A stretch of 64,000 bases of DNA from NCBI RefSeq assembly GCF_001523745.2, contig NZ_CP013387.1:1364001-1428000 (forward strand). Reading direction: 5' to 3'. The notes beneath the pieces were generated by a model that had not been told where the DNA came from, searched no databases, and was given only the letters and a program-made list of their open reading frames with translations. The position numbers were made by a program, and so were the translations under genes. Position 1 is the first letter of the stretch. Each line of letters starts with the position of its first letter. Source of the DNA: Burkholderia mayonis. GTDB lineage: Bacteria > Pseudomonadota > Gammaproteobacteria > Burkholderiales > Burkholderiaceae. Shown here in pieces: positions 9,128-18,736 of the stretch.

Positions 9128-9391
9128 ATGAATCGCAATCTGACGCAGGGCTGCGCAATCCTCATCGGCGCCGTTATCGGTGCGTACGTGACATTTGTAT
9201 TGACAAAAACCACGGCGGCGAAAAGGCAGATTGACGTCTTTACTGCGGGCGTATATTTCGGTTGCCGGAACGCGCCAAAGGGTACCTCAGTCACCGATCG
9301 GAAACGATGCCTCATCCTCACAGGTGATGCGCGACAGATGGCTCGCAAGGAAGCCTACTTCAAATCACCTCCGGTACGCAGCGGCCTGTAG
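9128..9391 (+). CDS. Small single-pass membrane protein, unknown function
   Basis: This is an 87-residue open frame. Residues 8-24 (GCAILIGAVIGAYVTFV) form one membrane segment, followed by a basic, mainly soluble tail with two cysteines. The ATG at 9128 is chosen because it places the hydrophobic segment at the N-terminus. The longer frame from 9032 adds 32 unremarkable residues. I do not recognise a family. Base composition is lower in GC than the core genome, as for its neighbours. Confidence 0.45.
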   Translation: MNRNLTQGCAILIGAVIGAYVTFVLTKTTAAKRQIDVFTAGVYFGCRNAPKGTSVTDRKRCLILTGDARQMARKEAYFKSPPVRSGL

Positions 9392-9604
9392 CCAGGTCGG
9401 AGATCGCGTCTATGATCGCCACACCCGAAAAATGACCTGTGAGTTCCGTTTGGGCCACTTCGGATCGTCGCAGCGACGGCACGACTATCGAACGTGCTAC
9501 CGACACTCGGTCACAGAAGACCGGGAGGGCGTACTTTCCGAAAATCGAGACAAGCGACGGCCCATCAACATTGTCAACCTAACTCGAGACGTCGAAGATT
9601 CCAT

Positions 9605-10051
9605 ATGAAGCGATTCACCGTGCGCAAATCGCGCATTCACGGACGAGGCGTATTCGCGCTGCGGTCAATTAAAGCAGGCGAGTCGTTGCTCGAGTACAAG
9701 GGGCAAGTGATTACGTGGCGAACTGCAATCGTGGCGCATCGCCGCAACGGAATCGCTGGACATACCTTCTACTTCGGACTGTCCAACGGTCGCGTCATCG
9801 ACGGCAGCATTGGGGGCAACAGCGCACGGTGGCTCAACCATGCGTGTGAGCCAAACTGCCTCGCCGTCGAGAGGAAGAGTCGCATCTTCATTGAGGTGAT
9901 CCGCGACACCGCACCGGGCGAAGAGCTCTTCATCGACTACGGACTGGAAACCGCGGAGCCAGACACCGAGCTAGCTTGTCGCGAATATGCTTGCCACTGC
10001 GGAACATCAAGATGCAGAGGGACGATGCTGGCGTCCGAAAACTGGAAGTGA
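9605..10051 (+). CDS. SET-domain protein (putative lysine methyltransferase)
   Basis: This 148-residue protein is a nearly minimal SET domain. It begins with the SxIHGRGVFA motif (KSRIHGRGVFALRSIKAGE) and has the SAM/substrate motif RWLNHACEPNC at about residues 76-86. The catalytic motif ELFIDYG follows near residue 109, and a post-SET cysteine cluster (CHCGTSRCRG) is at the C-terminus. The ATG at 9605 starts the domain directly; upstream codons are not conserved. Such proteins methylate lysines on eukaryotic histones and, in bacteria, on effector targets or chromatin-like proteins. No secretion signal is visible. The substrate is unknown. Confidence 0.88.
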   Translation: MKRFTVRKSRIHGRGVFALRSIKAGESLLEYKGQVITWRTAIVAHRRNGIAGHTFYFGLSNGRVIDGSIGGNSARWLNHACEPNCLAVERKSRIFIEVIRDTAPGEELFIDYGLETAEPDTELACREYACHCGTSRCRGTMLASENWK

Positions 10052-10059
10052 CGTGCACG

Positions 10060-10960
10060 CCGACTCAGACCACCGCTCATTTAGGAGCTCGCCCCGCAGC
10101 AATTTTAGCGCAAGCAGCAGACAAGTTGAGAACACCATGAGAATCGTCGCCAGCGCGCCGACGGATGGGCTGATGTTATCCCGAATGCCGGTGAACATCT
10201 CGCGCGGCAACGTCGTCTGTTCGGTGCCCGCGAGGGACAGCCTGACGACCATTTCGCCAAACGACGTTGCGACCGCGAACAGTGCGCCCGACATCACACC
10301 CGGCGTGAACACGAGCAGCGTCAAGTGAAAGAACGTCGTCACCGAATTCTGGCCGAGCGACAGGCTCGAGCGCACGAGATTCCAGTTGAAGCCCTGCAGC
10401 ATCGCAGCGACGGTCGTCGCGACGAACGACTCGCCGAGCGGCGCGAAGAACACATACATGCCGACGCCTACGACGACGAGCACGATCAGCGGCGACAGCA
10501 GCACCGCTATCAGTAGGAATTTCCCGCGGAAGTCCGTCTTCTTGAGGCCGAGAGCGAGTGAGGCGGCCCTAGACCGCGTACAGCACGAGTGTCGCGGCAA
10601 GCAGCAGGCCGCCGAGCGCGCACCGTCACTCAGTTGATCGTCACCGTTCGTGAAGTACGCGAGGTACTCGCTGACCGCCTGATCGTTCGGATCCCAAAGC
10701 AACGCGGGCGTGATGTAGTGGCCGATCGCAAGAATAAACGCAAGCGGCGCACCCGTGCCAACGCCCGGATAGGTCCTGCGGCACATACACGCGCTAGAAT
10801 GCGACGAACGAGTGGTTGCAGAGCGACACGGGCGCGCGCTGATAGCCCGGCGTAACCGGCTTCATCACGCCGTAGAGGCGGGGCGAGATCGAGTACGCGG
10901 CAGATAGCTGAGCAGCGCGACAGCAGATGGCCTACGCGAAAGTACGGGTCCTATCGGAGC
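10060..10960 (-). pseudogene. Decayed ABC transporter permease (polyamine/PotB-like)
   Basis: Fragments of a permease can be read on the minus strand in more than one frame. They include an N-terminal remnant (KPVTPGYQRAP) with a stop codon after VAF, then LAFILAIGHYITPALLW, then ALGGLLLAATLVLYAV in a shifted frame ending in a stop. After that come a membrane-rich part (LLIAVLLSPLIVLVVVGVGMYVFF) and the conserved EAA-loop and C-terminal region (FGEMVVRLSLAG.EQTTLPREMFTGIRDNISP). At least one frameshift and two in-frame stops disrupt it. It resembles the spermidine/putrescine permease class, as do the intact genes from 12307 onward, but it is a separate locus. Confidence 0.75.
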
Positions 10961-11014
10961 GACTAGCCTGCGCGCTGGTGTTGGACCGCAACCGGTGCGA
11001 CCAGGGGAATCATT

Positions 11015-12079
11015 TCATAAACCTTCACGTTGACCAGCTAGCAGAAATTTTCTGTATGCCCCGGGCTTATCTCCGGACACTCTTGCGAACGCCCGACTGA
11101 ATGTGGCAAGGTCGAAATACCCCAACTTCGCCGCGACATCGGAGAGGGGGATCGCGGGGTTCTGAAGGTAGTTTTTTGCCAAATCGATCATCACGCCTTC
11201 GACGAGCGCATTGAAACTTGTGCCTTGTTCTTCGAGCCGGCGCTGCAGAGTCCTCGGCTTGAAACCAAGCGTGTCCGCGACCGCATTCAGGTTTCGATAG
11301 CCAGCCAAAGATTGATAGAGTAGATGGGTGACCCGAGCGGTTATTGACTGCTTTGTCTGGTTCGCGAGTTGAGATTCGAGTTGTTTGCAGCGTGGCAGAA
11401 GTTGGCGGAAAACAGCCTTATTCGAAATGCGCAGTCGTGATCGAAGCAGCCAGGCAGGGAAGCTAACGCGGGTCACCGGCGCATTAAACTCAACAGGGCA
11501 CCCAAAGATCTTTCTGTACGTCCGCTTCGGGATTTTCGTTTTTGGCCACGCGAATTCGATTTTTGTGAAAGGAGCCGGTTGACCTAGCATGTCCTGTGAT
11601 TCGGTTCGTATTGCAGCAACACAGATCTCCGTGTTCAACTGGCGAAGACTTTCGTCGAATCGATAGCCCTCGACGATAATCGATGCCAGGTCTCGTTCGA
11701 CCTCCATGCGCATTCGGAAGTACGACTCACCAGTCAGCGGGTGGTCACACGCGAATTGCCAGGCATCGCCGAATGTCGGCGCACATTGCATTGCGTAACC
11801 CCGAACTCCTCCGATCGACACGTGGATCGCGCAGCCGATTTTGAGTCCAAGCGTGGGGTCGTTGGAGAGGCGTTTCGCATTTTCTAGAACTGCAAGTTCT
11901 TGGGCATATGTGATCACCAAACCGTCGTTATCGAGTTGAGACGCGCTGATTTCGGTTCCCTTCAGCGCGTCAGCCGCAGATACTCCGATCTCGGATAGGA
12001 GCCCTACCACGATCGAGACCGTGTGCAATGAAACAGGCGTTTGATGCTCATCGATCGGTTCGATCTCAGTAGTTGCCAT
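11015..12079 (-). CDS. AraC-family transcriptional regulator
   Basis: The protein is about 354 residues if started at the ATG at 12079 (MATTEIEPIDEH); an in-frame ATG at 12136 would add 19 residues. The N-terminal 200 residues match the arabinose-binding-like domain of OruR/ArgR-type AraC regulators. The C-terminal 100 residues hold two helix-turn-helices (NLNAVADTLGFKPRTLQRRLEEQGTSF; LSDVAAKLGYFDLATFSRAFARVSG). It is divergent from the polyamine-type ABC operon, with a 227-bp shared upstream region, so it probably controls that operon. The effector is unknown. Confidence 0.9.
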   Translation of the reverse strand: MATTEIEPIDEHQTPVSLHTVSIVVGLLSEIGVSAADALKGTEISASQLDNDGLVITYAQELAVLENAKRLSNDPTLGLKIGCAIHVSIGGVRGYAMQCAPTFGDAWQFACDHPLTGESYFRMRMEVERDLASIIVEGYRFDESLRQLNTEICVAAIRTESQDMLGQPAPFTKIEFAWPKTKIPKRTYRKIFGCPVEFNAPVTRVSFPAWLLRSRLRISNKAVFRQLLPRCKQLESQLANQTKQSITARVTHLLYQSLAGYRNLNAVADTLGFKPRTLQRRLEEQGTSFNALVEGVMIDLAKNYLQNPAIPLSDVAAKLGYFDLATFSRAFARVSGDKPGAYRKFLLAGQREGL

Positions 12080-12170
12080 GTCAAGACTCATCCAGAAAAA
12101 GCTATTTGCACCAATATATAGTGTCAGTTCGCACAATAAAATTATCAGATTTGTCGCGAAATGCCTATGG

Positions 12171-12198
12171 TTGACATCCTCTGCCTATTGACTATTCT
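12171..12198 (+). promoter_or_regulatory. Candidate sigma-70 promoter for the ABC operon
   Basis: A perfect TTGACA (12171-12176) is followed after 16 bp by TATTCT (12193-12198). It points toward the first permease gene and would give a leader of about 100 bases. The AT-rich stretch just upstream (12120-12165) is a plausible regulator site for the divergent AraC protein. Confidence 0.5.
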
Positions 12199-12306
12199 CC
12201 GGGAAAAGCTAAAAGTACGCACTGCGACATCAGAACAGAATATAAGCGCACTGGCAAAAAGCTGGGCGTATGAGAGAACGCAACAGAACAGCAACTGGCC
12301 AAACTT

Positions 12307-13266
12307 ATGACATTGCATCTAGCCGGAGCTTTGGGTCTCCGCCGCAATACTATCGGAACAGCCATTGTGCACCCGAGCGGGGCTAGCTTCGAGACGTCGC
12401 GCCGTTGGAACATCATTCCTGTCGTGCTCGTGGTCTTGGCCGGTGTCGTTCTTCCCATGAGCGTGATCGCCCTTGGTTCGCTGTCGAGCCCACAAGAATG
12501 GGGAGGCATACGTTGGGGTAGGTTTAGTACCGAAGCATACGTGCGGCTTCTTTATGACCAAGATCTCGATGGGACGTGGGCGCTGAATGTTGGTTATGCA
12601 GCCATCGTGCTGCGTACTTTGACGCTCTCCGGAATCGCAACCGTGGGCTGTTTGGCGCTAGGCTTTCCCGCAGCACTGTATGTCGCAATGCAGCCTGCGC
12701 GGCGCCGCACCAGACTCCTTCTGATCATCACGGTACCGTTCTGGACAAGTCTAGTTGTCCGCCTGTACGCGTGGATCCTGCTGTTGCGGAACGGTGGTGT
12801 CCTCACGAGTGTGAGCGACGGACTATTCGGAATCAGTATGCCGTCGATTTTGTACACGGATGCCGCAACCGTAATTGGCCTAGTGTACGCCTTCATCCCT
12901 TTCATGGTTCTACCTATATTTACGAGCCTAGAGCAAATGAATTGGGACACCGTTGATGCTGCCGCAGATCTCGGTGCAACCCCATGGACGATCGTGACGG
13001 ACGTCATCGTTCCTACTGCGAAGCGTGGCATTGTCTCCGGATGCGCTTTGGTATTCGTCCCGTCGCTAGGTGCTTACCTCATTCCGGACATGCTCGGCGG
13101 CGCGAAATCTATGATGCTCGGCAACCTGATCAATCTGCAGTTCGGTGATGCGCATAACTGGCCTCTTGGAGCCGCCCTGTCGATTGCAATGTGCGCATTC
13201 GTACTGATCGGCGTGTTGATCAAGTATTTCATCGTCAAAGGTTGCGCAGGAGAGGCCCATGCGTGA
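12307..13266 (+). CDS. ABC transporter permease, spermidine/putrescine type (PotB-like)
   Basis: The 319-residue membrane protein has about six hydrophobic segments (the first, IIPVVLVVLAGVVLPMSVIAL, is near residue 40). It carries the EAA loop that contacts the ATPase (AADLGATPWTIVTDVIVPTAKRG) and the PotB-type C-terminal motif FVPSLGAYLIPDMLGGAKSMMLGNLI. It would form the inner-membrane channel with the next gene, whose start overlaps its end by 8 bp. The N-terminal extension before the first membrane segment is about 35 residues. Confidence 0.9.
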   Translation: MTLHLAGALGLRRNTIGTAIVHPSGASFETSRRWNIIPVVLVVLAGVVLPMSVIALGSLSSPQEWGGIRWGRFSTEAYVRLLYDQDLDGTWALNVGYAAIVLRTLTLSGIATVGCLALGFPAALYVAMQPARRRTRLLLIITVPFWTSLVVRLYAWILLLRNGGVLTSVSDGLFGISMPSILYTDAATVIGLVYAFIPFMVLPIFTSLEQMNWDTVDAAADLGATPWTIVTDVIVPTAKRGIVSGCALVFVPSLGAYLIPDMLGGAKSMMLGNLINLQFGDAHNWPLGAALSIAMCAFVLIGVLIKYFIVKGCAGEAHA

Positions 13267-14074
13267 TGTGCGCATCTTTCCAGGCCTGCGACTGGGTGCG
13301 GCAGTGTTCTTTATCTTCTTGTACGCGCCGATAGCAGTGCTCGTGGCCCTCAGTTTCAATAGTGGGGGGTCGGCAACTGTATGGCAGGGCTTCGGATTGA
13401 ACGGCTACGAGATCGTGCTTCGCGACACCGCCGCATTACGTGCCGCTCGAACCTCGTTCTTGATTGCTACGCTCGCTGCCGGAATGTCTTGTCTAGTCGC
13501 GCTGCCAGCCGCGCTATTTCTCTCACGGCAGAGGCAACCAGGAGCGGGAATCACTGCTGGACTGATCGCAGCACCGTTGCTTATCCCGGAAATAGTGCTG
13601 GCGATCGGTACACTGATTGTTTTCTCGATCGCGTCAGTAAAACTAAATTTCTGGACAATCGTGTTCGGGCACACCGTTTTCTGTCTGCCGTTTGCATATC
13701 TGCCGATTCGTACATCACTGTCGAGGATCGATCGTGCGTATCTCGAAGCAGCCGCTGACCTCGGCGCTTCCCCGCGGCAAGTATTTCATCACATTGTCTG
13801 GCCATTCATCAGAACTGGCGTTGCTGCTGGATTTGCACTCGCATTTCTCGTTTCGATCGACGACTTCGTGACAACGTACTTTCTGTCGGGTACTGCAACG
13901 ACAACCCTGCCAATGTATATCTACGGTCTCATCACCCGAGGCGTTAAGCCGAACGTGAATGCGCTCGCGACAATTGTATTTGTCGTTTCGTTCGCGGTCA
14001 CGTTACTGTCGGTGTGGTTGTCGAGGGCTACCGGCCGTGAAAGACAACTCTCAATTTTGGAGAATGCGGTATGA
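13259..14074 (+). CDS. ABC transporter permease, spermidine/putrescine type (PotC-like)
   Basis: The 271-residue second permease has six membrane segments. It carries the EAA loop AAADLGASPRQVFHHIVWPFIRTG and the PotC-type stretch ALAFLVSIDDFVTTYFLSG.. TTLPMYIYGLITRGV. It overlaps the upstream permease by 8 bp and the downstream binding protein by 4 bp (ATGA), so the three genes are one translational unit. Confidence 0.91.
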   Translation: MRDVRIFPGLRLGAAVFFIFLYAPIAVLVALSFNSGGSATVWQGFGLNGYEIVLRDTAALRAARTSFLIATLAAGMSCLVALPAALFLSRQRQPGAGITAGLIAAPLLIPEIVLAIGTLIVFSIASVKLNFWTIVFGHTVFCLPFAYLPIRTSLSRIDRAYLEAAADLGASPRQVFHHIVWPFIRTGVAAGFALAFLVSIDDFVTTYFLSGTATTTLPMYIYGLITRGVKPNVNALATIVFVVSFAVTLLSVWLSRATGRERQLSILENAV

Positions 14075-15105
14075 AGTTTGCAGCGCCCCTCGCATTGGCT
14101 GTCGTCTTTACACTTCAACCCGCCCACGCGCAGGAGGAGCTGCGCTTTGGGAATTGGCCCGGCTATTACCCGCTTGAGCTGTTGAAGAAGTTCAAGAAGG
14201 AGACAGGGATCAACGTCACGCTGACCGCGTATGACAGCGACGCGGCCGTTACGACGAAAATGAAGGCGGGCGGAAGCGACTATGACGTCGTGATCGTGTC
14301 TGATTTGTACGTCGCAATGCTAAGCAAGCAACAACTGCTCGAGAAGCTCGACAAAGCGAAGTTGCCCAATAGCAAGAACATCCGGCCGGATTACGCTCAT
14401 CCGGTCGGCGATACGAATCGCGACTATGGGATGCCCTATCAAGTCATCACTACCGGTCTGGTCTACGACACGTCACGCGTGCCAGGCGGGGTATTGCCAG
14501 ACTCATGGAAAACGTTCTTTGAGCCGCCGGAATACTTGAAGGGCAAGATTGTCGCGCTGAACGTGCAGGAAGAGTTGTATATGGCGGCATCTTGGTATCT
14601 CGGCCAAGACGAGTGTTCGGAAAATCCCCAAGATGCAAAACGTGTGCTCAGCGTCCTGTTGAAGCAGAAGCCTTATCTTCTCGCGTATGCGAATGATGGA
14701 GTCGTCGAGCGATTCCAATCAAAACAAGTGGTTCTTAATCACGATTGGTCCGCCGACGCCGCGAAGTACCACAAGGTCCTTCCGATGATCGTGTTCATGT
14801 ACCCGAAAGAAGGCGTGCACGAGTACGTTGATAATTTCGTCATACCAGCGGCGGCAAAGAATCGTACCAACGCATACAAATTCATCGACTGGATGATGGA
14901 GCCAAGAAATATCGCTGAGGCGTCAAATTTTAATCGATACCACGATGCGATCATTGGATCGACTCAATTCCTGACTGCTGAACTGCAGAAGGATCCGACC
15001 ATCAACCCACCGGCGGAATTTAGGAAGCGATTGAAGCCGATGAAGATCTGCTCGCCAGCAGCAATGTCGCTGCGTGACAAAGTGTGGGTGAAACTGAAGG
15101 GATGA
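14071..15105 (+). CDS. Extracellular solute-binding protein, polyamine type (PotD-like)
   Basis: The 344-residue protein has a Sec signal peptide (KFAAPLALAVVFTLQPAHA, with likely cleavage before QEEL). The mature part follows the PotD pattern: LRFGNWPGYYPLELLKKFKKETGI, then YDSDAAVTTKMKAGGSDYDVV, then YGMPYQVITTGLVYD, and a C-terminal NAYKFIDWMMEP segment. PotD-like proteins capture spermidine, putrescine or related cations in the periplasm. No ATP-binding subunit follows, so transport must borrow an ATPase encoded elsewhere, or the operon is incomplete. Confidence 0.92.
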   Translation: MKFAAPLALAVVFTLQPAHAQEELRFGNWPGYYPLELLKKFKKETGINVTLTAYDSDAAVTTKMKAGGSDYDVVIVSDLYVAMLSKQQLLEKLDKAKLPNSKNIRPDYAHPVGDTNRDYGMPYQVITTGLVYDTSRVPGGVLPDSWKTFFEPPEYLKGKIVALNVQEELYMAASWYLGQDECSENPQDAKRVLSVLLKQKPYLLAYANDGVVERFQSKQVVLNHDWSADAAKYHKVLPMIVFMYPKEGVHEYVDNFVIPAAAKNRTNAYKFIDWMMEPRNIAEASNFNRYHDAIIGSTQFLTAELQKDPTINPPAEFRKRLKPMKICSPAAMSLRDKVWVKLKG

Positions 15106-15962
15106 CGTGGCTGCACTGGCGCGATTCTGATGCGTTGACGGAGTAGACTTCGCGCCAAGTGCGACATGGACGCCACAGTGACATGCCGTCTGAGCGGTGG
15201 AAGAGCAATTTGAGATCTGCTGCGCACCTATGCGCTCATGCATCGGAGTCGACGTACCGATGGGGGGAGGGCGCACTTATGCGGTTCGAGGTGTGTTTGC
15301 TGGCCGTAGCGGTCATGCATTAGGTTTGAACCAGGCTCGAGGAAGAAAGGAGGGGCTAGCCAAAAAATGACCGCATTGGGTGCGCCAACACCACATGCCG
15401 TCAACAAAGTTGCAGAAACAGAACGGCCGTGTTGAGTGCGCCAACACTCGACGCGGCCTGACCTAGGCGTACACATTGAGAGAACCACCATGGCTGACGT
15501 TATTCTACGGCAACATTGGAGTTGCTGCACCTTCAGATCAGCGGCGATTGCCAGTGCATCCGAGCGACTCGCCTTGAGCGCTCGAGGCTTAGTCGGTGCC
15601 CCTCGCAGCACTCGCGCTTCATCCTCATCGAAAAGCGCCCGTGTTACCCACCGCTGCGGCCGACCGCATCGAACGTGGTCGTCTCCTGATGGGTGCCTCA
15701 GAGTGATTCCACGATTCCTGTCCCGCTCGTTTCTATGCAGGCGGGCGGCCCAGATACGCGAATCGTAGTTGATCGGCTCGAATTGACCACCGCCTGCTGC
15801 CCTCCGATCTGCCTCGGTGCAGGCGGTTTTGCGATCGTTGGTATCGACGATCGCCTTTTTATTCACACCGTGTTGTCGCATGCCTGGCACACAACACCCG
15901 CCCCTGACGTCGCACGGCGCTCGGATGCGTGCGTCTAAACGTAATTCTATTGGAGAGAAATT
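15106..15962. other. 857-bp stretch without a supportable gene
   Basis: Long overlapping frames exist on both strands, but none gives a recognisable protein. There is a pair of short direct repeats, GGTGCGCCAACAC and AGTGCGCCAACAC, near 15380 and 15438. The stretch may hold a decayed gene. A good ribosome site (TTGGAGAG) for the next gene lies at its end. Confidence 0.5.
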
Positions 15963-16268
15963 GTGGCAACTTACGAAGAACTGAAAGCTCAACTCGATGC
16001 ACTCAATAAGGAGGCCGAAGTAGCTAGAGAGCGTGAAATCTCTGCGGTACTTTCGGAGATTCGAGGGGCTGTCTTGAAGTACGAAATTCGGCCAGACCAG
16101 ATCTTTCCGCAATGGACTCGCCTTCGCTCGCCAGACAAGCGGCGTGGCCCACTTCCGCCGAAATATCGGAACCCGATGACGGGCGAAACGTGGAGCGGTC
16201 GAGGCCGATGCCCAAAGTGGATGGCTGGCCTGCCGCGCGACGAATTTCTTGTCGATCGATTTGCTTGA
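15963..16268 (+). CDS. H-NS-family nucleoid-associated protein
   Basis: This 101-residue protein has an N-terminal coiled coil (ELKAQLDALNKEAEVAREREI) for oligomerisation. Its C-terminal domain is the H-NS DNA-binding type seen in Burkholderia Bv3F/H-NS proteins: PPKYRNPMTGETWSGRGRCPKWM. The GTG at 15963 has a GGAGAG ribosome site 8 bp upstream. H-NS-like proteins silence AT-rich acquired DNA, which fits the lower-GC genes around it. Confidence 0.92.
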   Translation: MATYEELKAQLDALNKEAEVAREREISAVLSEIRGAVLKYEIRPDQIFPQWTRLRSPDKRRGPLPPKYRNPMTGETWSGRGRCPKWMAGLPRDEFLVDRFA

Positions 16269-16603
16269 TCAGCAATCGAGCACTCCGCACGCGCGCTCAT
16301 TGAAAGACACATGAAAATTCGAACCAGTAGGCGGAGATTTCTCCGCTCTCGAGGTCCATTTCGACGCAAGGGGCGCTACGGCCAATGCTCAGCGGACCAA
16401 TTTCCCGAATCGACCTGTTAACTCTGACAGGTCAACTCCATGTTGTAGAACCATCCGCTGTCAGCGCGATGGTAAATCTTCGTTAATTTGGCCGCCATTT
16501 GTCTCAGCCTTGATAAAATAAACGCTCCGTGAGGAGCGCCTCAATCACATCACGAATCAATGCTCCTCCAATTCGAATCCAAGCAGAAACCTGAGAGTCT
16601 TCC
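16269..16603. other. 335-bp spacer upstream of the VgrG gene
   Basis: No gene is seen. A short hairpin (GCTCC-GTGA-GGAGC, about 16529-16542) lies 60 bp before the VgrG start and is preceded by the AT-rich TTGATAAAATAA, which could be a -10 region. The stretch is AT-richer than the VgrG gene. Confidence 0.4.
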
Positions 16604-18588
16604 GTGACCAATTTGAACGATACGCTACGGGGTTTCGCGTCGGGGGCGGTCGACTGGAATAAACGTCCGGTCGCGTTGCACTTCGGCGCCGCGCAGGCCG
16701 CGATCGGCCATCTGCTGGCGCTGCAGCACGCGAGCGTTCAGGAAGGCTTGATGTCCGGGATTCGCGGGAGTCTGACCTGCGTGTCGACCCGCCACGACCT
16801 GCCGCCCGGCGTGTTGCTCGGCATTCCGGTATCGATCCGGCTCGTGACCGACCGCGGACAACCGCATATGGTGAACGCGATCATCAGCGACGTCCAGATC
16901 GGACAAAGCGACGGCGAACTCTGCGTGTACCAGTTGACCGTGTGCGATGCGTTGTCGCTGATGGACAAGCGCACCAATTCGCGCGTGTTTCGGAAGCGGA
17001 ACGTCGTCGACATTCTCATCGCGCTGTTCAACGAGTGGCAGCAGCGCAGTCCGGCTCTCGCGCGCGCGTTCGAATTCGATCTTTCCCACCTGCGCGCCGA
17101 CCGCTATCCGCCCCGCGAATTGACGCGGCAGGTCAACGAGTCGGACGCGTACTTCGTGCGTCGCCTGCTGCGTCGCGAAGGGATCACCGTGTTTGCGAAG
17201 GCCGGCCCGGCGAAGCGCATGCAGAACGTTCACGACGAAACGCCGGTGCATACGCTCGTATGCTGCGACGATCCGATGTCGCTGCCTCAAGCGCCCGCCG
17301 GCACGGTTCGATTGCATCCGCGTGACGGCGGCACCGAGCAACGCGACACGGTCACGCTGTTCGCGCTGCACCGGCAACTGGTTCCGGGCAAGGCCGGCCG
17401 TCGTGGGACTACAAGAAGGCGAGGATAGACGAATCGACCGTCGGCTCGAGTCTCGATCAGGGCGAGTCAGGCAACGACCTGGCCAAGTTGCTGACCGACG
17501 TCGCGATCGACATCCCGCACGCGGGCGATTCTTGGAGCGATCACGAGCGGCTCACCCGCGCGCGCATGCTCGCGCACGAGTTCGAAGCCGAACGCTATGA
17601 CGGCGTCAGCAGTGTGCGCGATCTTGCCGTGGGTGCGTGGATCACGCTGACGGGCGCACCGGAATGGGACAAGCAACTCGACGACAAGCGCCAGTTCGTG
17701 ATCACGTCGATCGACCACGCCGTCTGGAACAACCTGCCGAAAGGACTCAACGAACGCGTGCAGGCGCTATTCGCGGCGAGCCGCAATCTCGCGCAGGCAG
17801 CTCCTGCGTTACCGGCCGCGCTCGCGGAGGATGCCGATACGCGTTACGAGAACACGTTCAGTTGCGTGCGCCGCGGCGTGCCGCTTGCGCCCGCGTACGA
17901 TCCGCGAACGGACTTGCCGCCCGTGCATCTGCTGACGGGCACGATCGTCGGCGCTGAGGGCGAAGAAGTGTTCTGCGACGAGGACGGCCGCGTGGGCGTG
18001 CGGATTCACGGCCTCGATCCGGCGGACCACGCGCACGCGCAGGGTGTGGGCACCAACGACAATGCGGGCGATAGCGCGCCGATTCGCGTCGCGACGAGTC
18101 TCGCGGGAACGAATTTTGGGGCATCGTTTCTGCCGCGCGTCGGCATGGAAGTCCTTCTCGGTTGTGTCGGCGGCGATCCGGACCGGTTGGTGATCATCGG
18201 GGTGCTGAGCAACGGCGCGCATCCGCCGGCGACGTTCAGCCACACGGGCCGGCTGCCGGGCAACCGTTACCTGTCCGGCATCAAGACGAAGGAAATCAAG
18301 GGGCAGCGGTACAACCAGCTGCGCCTCGACGACACGCCGAATCAGATCAGCGCGCAGCTGGCGAGCGAACATGCGCATTCGCAGCTCAATCTCGGGTACC
18401 TGACCCAACCGCGCGAGAACGGCCACGGGAACGACCGTGGCGAGGGCGCGGAGCTGCGTACTGGCGCGGCGGCGGCGCTGCGGGCGGCGCAAGGCATTCT
18501 GTTGACGACCTACGCGCGCACGCAGGCGAGCGGCGGGCAACTGGACCGCGACGAGCTGATTCGGTTGCTCGGCGAATGCTTGGCCTGC
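16604..18588 (+). pseudogene. Type VI secretion VgrG spike protein, frameshifted and IS-truncated
   Basis: The N-terminal part (from a GTG at 16604) is the gp27-like VgrG domain: LTCVSTRHDLPPGVLLGIPVSIRL, then RNVVDILIALFNEW, then RQVNESDAYFVRRLLRREGI. Around 17385-17402 the frame changes, and the family motif SWDYKKA resumes in the +1 register. The rest holds the gp5-like OB region (FCDEDGRVGVRIHGLD), the VgrG core (FGASFLPRVGMEVLLGCVGGDPDRLVIIGVL) and the start of the DUF2345-like region (AAQGILLTTYARTQASGGQLDRDEL). It then breaks at about 18588 into IS66 sequence. With one frameshift and a lost C-terminus it cannot give a normal spike. Confidence 0.88.
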
Positions 18589-18668
18589 GGATCAAAACGC
18601 CGGCGCCGCCCGTCGCGTTCGAAGCCCGTCACCAGGCGTGACCTCAGATCGTCGCTGTGCTCTGTCAT
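18589..18668 (-). pseudogene. IS66 tnpA, 5' fragment
   Basis: On the minus strand a strong AGGAGG ribosome site precedes MTEHSDDLRSRLVTGFERDG and about seven more codons (RRRRFDPQA), the conserved start of IS66 TnpA proteins. The frame then breaks into VgrG sequence. It is a leftover of an IS66 element that inserted into the VgrG gene and was later cut by the IS21-type element to the right. Confidence 0.75.
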
Positions 18669-18736
18669 TGCGTCCACCTCCTCGTTCAAGTGGACACAAT
18701 CGTCGCCCGTCTAGCCTCGCAGGAACAGGGCGTTGA

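Noticed and set aside
15228..16112. 294-codon minus-strand frame
   Set aside because: It overlaps the H-NS-like gene on the other strand, is rich in Arg and Cys, and matches no family I know.
1..16300. Prophage
   Set aside because: Apart from an integrase fragment there are no capsid, tail, terminase or lysis genes; the content is transposons and island genes.
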